NCBI RefSeq assembly: GCF_004339805.1
Contig: NZ_SLUI01000018.1
Location: forward strand, 1 to 64,000
Source: Anaerospora hongkongensis
GTDB taxonomy: Bacteria; Bacillota; Negativicutes; Sporomusales; DSM-15969
DNA: 64,000 bases
Direction: 5' to 3'
Shown here: in pieces, positions 60,928 through 64,000 of the stretch
How the letters are laid out: every line of letters starts with the position of its first letter
How positions within the stretch are numbered: the first letter of the stretch is position 1
Notes under the pieces: model-generated
The model's database searches: none
What the model was told of the DNA's origin: nothing
The model's input: the letters and a program-made list of their open reading frames with translations, nothing else
Made by a program: the position numbers and the translations under genes

Positions 60928-61095
60928 CTAGAACCTATTGGACAACTTTGGTTTAAAATTGGCGTAATTCCGGCTGTTTCGACAGGATGGAAAAATTTGT
61001 AGGCAATTATTTTAAAATAAACAAAGGAAATTACTATATTATGTCGAAACAAATTGTTTTGTGTATACAAGCTTTGTTAGACAGGAGGTACAGTC

Positions 61096-62466
61096 ATGGC
61101 AGATGTCGTTTCGCTTGTTTTGGCGGCGGGAAAAGGCACGCGCATGAAATCATCATTGCCCAAGGTGCTTCACCGTGTCGGTGGAAAGCCTATGGTGCAG
61201 CATGTGCTGGATGCGGCTGAAATTGCCGGAGCAACAAGAAATATTGTGGTAATAGGGTTTGGCGCCGAACGTGTTCGTGAAGAAGTTGGCGGTCAGGCCG
61301 ATTTTGTCGTTCAGGCTGAGCAGCTTGGCACCGGACATGCTGTAATGCAGGCAAAAGAACTGTTAGCTGGTTACAGCGGTACAGTAATGGTACTGTGCGG
61401 TGACACGCCATTACTGGAAGGTTCGATGCTGGGCAAACTGATTGATGCCCACCGGGAAAAACAGGCGGTCGCCACGGTGCTTACAGCTCATATGCCTGAT
61501 CCGCAGGGATACGGGCGGGTTATTCGCGATGAGCAAGGTCAAGTCGTGAAAATCGTTGAGCAAAAAGACGCTTCTGCTGAAGAACTGCTGGTAGCTGAAG
61601 TGAATACCGGCATTTATTGTTTTGAATGCCAGGACTTGTTTGCGGCATTAGCAGGAATCACCTGCACCAATGCGCAGGGTGAATATTACCTGACGGATGT
61701 TATTGGCCTCTTGGTGAAAGAAGGCTCCCCGGTCTGGGCGACTGCAGCTGCCAATTACCAGCAAACGCTGGGAATTAATTCGCGGGTGCAATTAGCAGAA
61801 GCAGAAAAAATACTGCGTCACCGTAAATTGACCGAGCTAATGGATAACGGCGTCACCATTATGGATACAGCCAGTACGTTTGTAGACCGTGATGTGGTGA
61901 TCGGTGCCGATACAGTCATTTATCCGTTTACCTGGCTGGAGGGTGCTACGACTATTGGCAGCAATTGCTCAATTGGGCCCAATACACGTGTTGCCGATAC
62001 GACCATTGGCGACAATGTAAACCTCCAATTTACTTATGCTCATGAATGCACGATCGCCGATGACGTTACAGTCGGACCTTATGTTCATTTGCGACCGAAA
62101 ACAGTCCTTTCCCAGGGTGTTAAAGTGGGTAATTTTGTTGAAGTTAAAAACACAATTGTCGGGGAAAAGAGCAAGATTCCCCATTTAAGCTATATTGGCG
62201 ACACCGATATGGGGTCGGGAGTCAATATTGGCTCAGGTACGATTACGGTCAACTATGACGGTAAAAAGAAGTACCGCACAACCATTGAGGATAATGCCTT
62301 TATTGGTTGCAATACGAATTTAGTGGCACCGGTAACGGTAGGCAAGAATGCGTATGTTGCTGCCGGTTCGACCATTACCAAGCATGTGCCGCCCGAATCG
62401 CTGGGCGTCGCCCGGGCCCGCCAGGCTAATCTTGAAGGCTGGGTCAAACGACAAAAGAAGGAATAG
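61096..62466 (+). CDS. glmU: Bifunctional UDP-N-acetylglucosamine pyrophosphorylase / glucosamine-1-phosphate N-acetyltransferase
   Basis: A 456-residue enzyme completing UDP-GlcNAc synthesis for peptidoglycan. The N-terminal uridyltransferase domain has VLAAGKGTRMKSSLPKVLH and LCGDTPLLE; the C-terminal half is a left-handed beta helix (about 250-456) with the acetyltransferase site around HLSYIGDTDMGSGVNIGSGT. AGGAGG precedes the ATG. The prs gene follows after 15 bp, the conserved glmU-prs order. Confidence 0.95.
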   Translation: MADVVSLVLAAGKGTRMKSSLPKVLHRVGGKPMVQHVLDAAEIAGATRNIVVIGFGAERVREEVGGQADFVVQAEQLGTGHAVMQAKELLAGYSGTVMVLCGDTPLLEGSMLGKLIDAHREKQAVATVLTAHMPDPQGYGRVIRDEQGQVVKIVEQKDASAEELLVAEVNTGIYCFECQDLFAALAGITCTNAQGEYYLTDVIGLLVKEGSPVWATAAANYQQTLGINSRVQLAEAEKILRHRKLTELMDNGVTIMDTASTFVDRDVVIGADTVIYPFTWLEGATTIGSNCSIGPNTRVADTTIGDNVNLQFTYAHECTIADDVTVGPYVHLRPKTVLSQGVKVGNFVEVKNTIVGEKSKIPHLSYIGDTDMGSGVNIGSGTITVNYDGKKKYRTTIEDNAFIGCNTNLVAPVTVGKNAYVAAGSTITKHVPPESLGVARARQANLEGWVKRQKKE

Positions 62467-62481
62467 GGAGGCATTAACCAA

Positions 62482-63435
62482 ATGACATTTGAAGACGGCA
62501 AGAAATTAAGAATATTTACCGGCAACGCCCATCCGGCGCTTGCTGAAGAGATAGCAGCTTATCTGGGCCTTAAAGTCGGCAACGCTTTTGTTGGCCGCTT
62601 TAATAATGGTGAAGCTCAGGTTATGATTGATGAAAGCGTTCGCGGTAAGGATGTTTTTGTCATTCAGCCAACCAGTAATCCCGTAAATGATAATATTATG
62701 GAATTGCTCATTATGGTAGATGCGCTGAAGCGCGCTTCTGCCCGTCATATAACAGCAGTTATTCCTTACTATGGATATGCCCGCCAGGACCGCAAAACCC
62801 GTGGCCGTGAACCGATTTCGGCAAAGCTGGTGGCAGATTTATTGAGTACTGCCGGAGTAACCCGGGTAGTAACAATGGATCTTCACGCCGGGCAGATTCA
62901 GGGCTTCTTTGACGTGCCTGTGGATCATCTGTTTGGTGTTCCTATCCTGGCCGAGTACATCGCCTCGAAAAAAATGGAAGATATTATTGTCGTATCCCCT
63001 GATCTGGGCGGGGTAACCCGTGCCAGACAATTAGCCGACAGGCTGGAAGCTCCGATCGCGATTATTGAGAAACGCCGTCCTCAGCCTGGTGTAGCTGAAG
63101 TCATGAATTTGATCGGCAGCGTTGAAGGCAAAACCGCTATTTTAATTGATGATATTGTTGATACGGCAGGATCACTGGTAGAGGGTGCCAAGGCTCTTGA
63201 GCGCTTCGGTGCGAAACAGGTTTTTGCGTGCTGTACGCATGCAGTGCTTAGCAATCCTGCTATAGAACGCATTGAGAAATCAAATATCGCGGAAATTATC
63301 GTTACGAATACAATTCCTGTTCCGCCTGAAAAGCGTACTCCCAAGATGAAAGTATTGTCTGTAGCGCCGCTGTTTGGCGAGGCTATTATCCGGATTTATA
63401 CGGATGTATCTGTAAGCAAACTCTTCGACGATTAA
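62482..63435 (+). CDS. prs: Ribose-phosphate pyrophosphokinase
   Basis: A 317-residue class I PRPP synthase making PRPP from ribose 5-phosphate and ATP for nucleotide, His and Trp synthesis. [19 protein letters not shown] is the family signature and [14 protein letters not shown] the PRPP-binding loop; [15 protein letters not shown] is also typical. GGGAGG precedes the ATG. PRPP is the inducer of PurR, encoded 4 kb upstream. A structured repeat begins directly after its stop. Confidence 0.96.
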   Translation: MTFEDGKKLRIFTGNAHPALAEEIAAYLGLKVGNAFVGRFNNGEAQVMIDESVRGKDVFVIQPTSNPVNDNIMELLIMVDALKRASARHITAVIPYYGYARQDRKTRGREPISAKLVADLLSTAGVTRVVTMDLHAGQIQGFFDVPVDHLFGVPILAEYIASKKMEDIIVVSPDLGGVTRARQLADRLEAPIAIIEKRRPQPGVAEVMNLIGSVEGKTAILIDDIVDTAGSLVEGAKALERFGAKQVFACCTHAVLSNPAIERIEKSNIAEIIVTNTIPVPPEKRTPKMKVLSVAPLFGEAIIRIYTDVSVSKLFDD

Positions 63436-63695
63436 GAGGGACGGCCGCCGATAAGGCACCATCTGCGTTGTACCCGTAAAGGGTAAGCCGAAGTTCTAAG
63501 GCACTAAAGTGCCAAGAACTTCGCATTTGGGGGCAAAGAGATGAGCTTGCCGTACCGTCGCTGTACTGTCTTCACTCACCTCTTTGCCCCCGCCTAGCAG
63601 CTGGAACCTTCTCGACGGCCTGAGCTTGGCGTCAGGGGTGACGGGGAACGAAACCTCTGGCGTTTGGTGTGGTAGTCTCCCCTGAGGGGTGCACA
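63436..63695 (+). repeat. Structured intergenic repeat, copy 3
   Basis: Starts directly after the prs stop. It has the full 5' module, then a long central hairpin with 17-base arms (63529-63545, 63575-63591) carrying one mismatch and a sequence different from copy 1, the conserved loop with CCGTAC...TGTACTGTCTTC, the CCTAGCAGCTGG landmark, and a 3' CCCC/GGGG hairpin (63679-63689) ending GGTGCACA. GCACC near 63456 and GGTGC near the end could pair and close the whole element. Confidence 0.9.
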
Positions 63696-63813
63696 ATTAT
63701 TTTATGCCCTTTGCGGCTGCTGCTTAGTCCGGTAGGGCTTGGCAGCAGCTTTTTGGCATATGCTGGTGTATACTATAGGTATGTGATGCTCTTTTTTAAG
63801 GGAGGATACGCTA
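63436..63813. other. Gene-free 378-bp region after prs
   Basis: Structured repeat copy 3 fills the first 260 bases. The remaining 118 bases hold a short GGCTGCTGC/GCAGCAGC hairpin (around 63714-63751) followed by TTTTT, a likely terminator, and the upstream region of the GNAT-like gene. Confidence 0.6.
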
Positions 63814-64000
63814 ATGTACATTGGCCGTGCAGTGGAAGCTGATGTGAAAGCGATTGCCGCTTTGTTTACGGTATGCTTTTATGACAGTGTTATTCATCAT
63901 TGCGGCAGGCTGCCCAGGCCTCAGGCGATGGAAGATGTTTTTTCACTGGTGTTCCAGGCCGAACCGGAGGCGGCTTTTGTCGCTAAAAATGCTGAAGGCA
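63814..64000 (+). CDS. GNAT-family N-acetyltransferase-like protein, 5' part
   Basis: A frame of 62 codons runs off the right edge, starting MYIGRAVEADVKAIAALF after GGGAGGA. The opening beta-strand and helix (IGRAVEADVKAIAALF) resemble the first elements of GNAT acetyltransferases, which begin with a strand followed by a helix of this pattern. The acetyl-CoA binding motif would lie beyond the window, so the family is tentative. Confidence 0.55.
   Translation, partial: MYIGRAVEADVKAIAALFTVCFYDSVIHHCGRLPRPQAMEDVFSLVFQAEPEAAFVAKNAEG

Larger units (their letters stand above)
60603..61095. other. Gene-free 493-bp region between ilvA and glmU
   Basis: Contains structured repeat copy 2, a REP-like palindrome (60877-60927) and about 165 bases of glmU upstream sequence. 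The latter carries two TGTCGAA cores (60978 reverse, 61042) and a palindrome TGTATACA (61062-61069) that could be a GntR-type operator; both are tentative. Confidence 0.5.

Noticed and set aside
61039..61069. TGTCGAA and TGTATACA upstream of glmU as Spo0A and GntR operators.
   Set aside because: Single short motifs that are expected several times by chance in 64 kb; kept only as a tentative note.
1..64000. CRISPR arrays, tRNA or rRNA genes, transposases, integrases and prophage genes.
   Set aside because: None could be recognised on either strand by eye.

Overview
This 64 kb window is a dense, mostly plus-strand stretch of chromosome from an endospore-forming anaerobic Firmicute. The evidence is the sporulation genes (yabG, a YabE-like 3D-domain protein, tandem SPOCS-domain proteins, AbrB with a Spo0A-box control region) and the core gene order yaaO-tmk-yaaR-holB-yaaT(ricT)-yabB-rsmI-abrB-metG-tatD-yabE-rnmV-ksgA-yabG-ispE-purR-glmU-prs, which matches the origin-proximal block of Bacillus subtilis. 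My best guess from gene style (lactate permease, DUF3311/SSS transporter, polyphosphate and cyanophycin genes) is the Sporomusaceae/Negativicutes. That is inference: no rRNA or outer-membrane marker is present to confirm it.

Layout. 0.1-16 kb: accessory and housekeeping genes (two DEAD-box helicases, an OYE-type reductase, lactate dehydrogenase-like FAD oxidase plus lactate permease, an ECF S-component, a sensor SpoIIE-type phosphatase, an in-frame UPF0178-DsbA fusion, an ABC-F protein, a LysR regulator, several small proteins). 16-18.6 kb: CoA-acylating aldehyde dehydrogenase plus HMG-CoA lyase. 18.7-32 kb: the conserved yaaO-to-tatD block, interrupted by an M20 amidohydrolase/DUF3311/SSS transporter cassette. 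32-40 kb: glycogen phosphorylase and a polyphosphate cluster (divergent Ppx-HD proteins and Ppk1). 40-45 kb: yabE, rnmV, ksgA, a glycosyltransferase and yabG. 45-55 kb: an accessory insertion between yabG and ispE (CAP protein, Cys-rich coat-like protein, YitT, two His-rich SPOCS proteins, HipA-like kinase, L,D-transpeptidase, cyanophycinase and cyanophycin synthetase, CheW). 55-64 kb: ispE, a GntR regulator, a nucleotidyltransferase, purR, threonine dehydratase, glmU, prs and the start of a GNAT-like gene.

The most unusual element is a family of about 260-290 bp structured intergenic repeats: three good copies (after purR, ilvA and prs) and one diverged copy upstream of yabG. All four gene-free stretches above 300 bp contain one. 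A nearly invariant 5' module with nested hairpins is followed by a long hairpin whose stem sequence differs between copies while pairing and loop are kept, then a conserved 3' hairpin. The purR copy appears to supply the last codons and stop of purR. Other points of interest are the abrB promoter with a Spo0A box just downstream and four more TGTCGA-type boxes before metG, a degenerate Ppx domain co-encoded with Ppk1, His/Asp/Cys-rich insertions inside SPOCS domains, a small protein made of a duplicated 34-residue unit, and the UPF0178-DsbA fusion with an internal ribosome binding site. No tRNA, rRNA, CRISPR array, transposase or known riboswitch was recognised.
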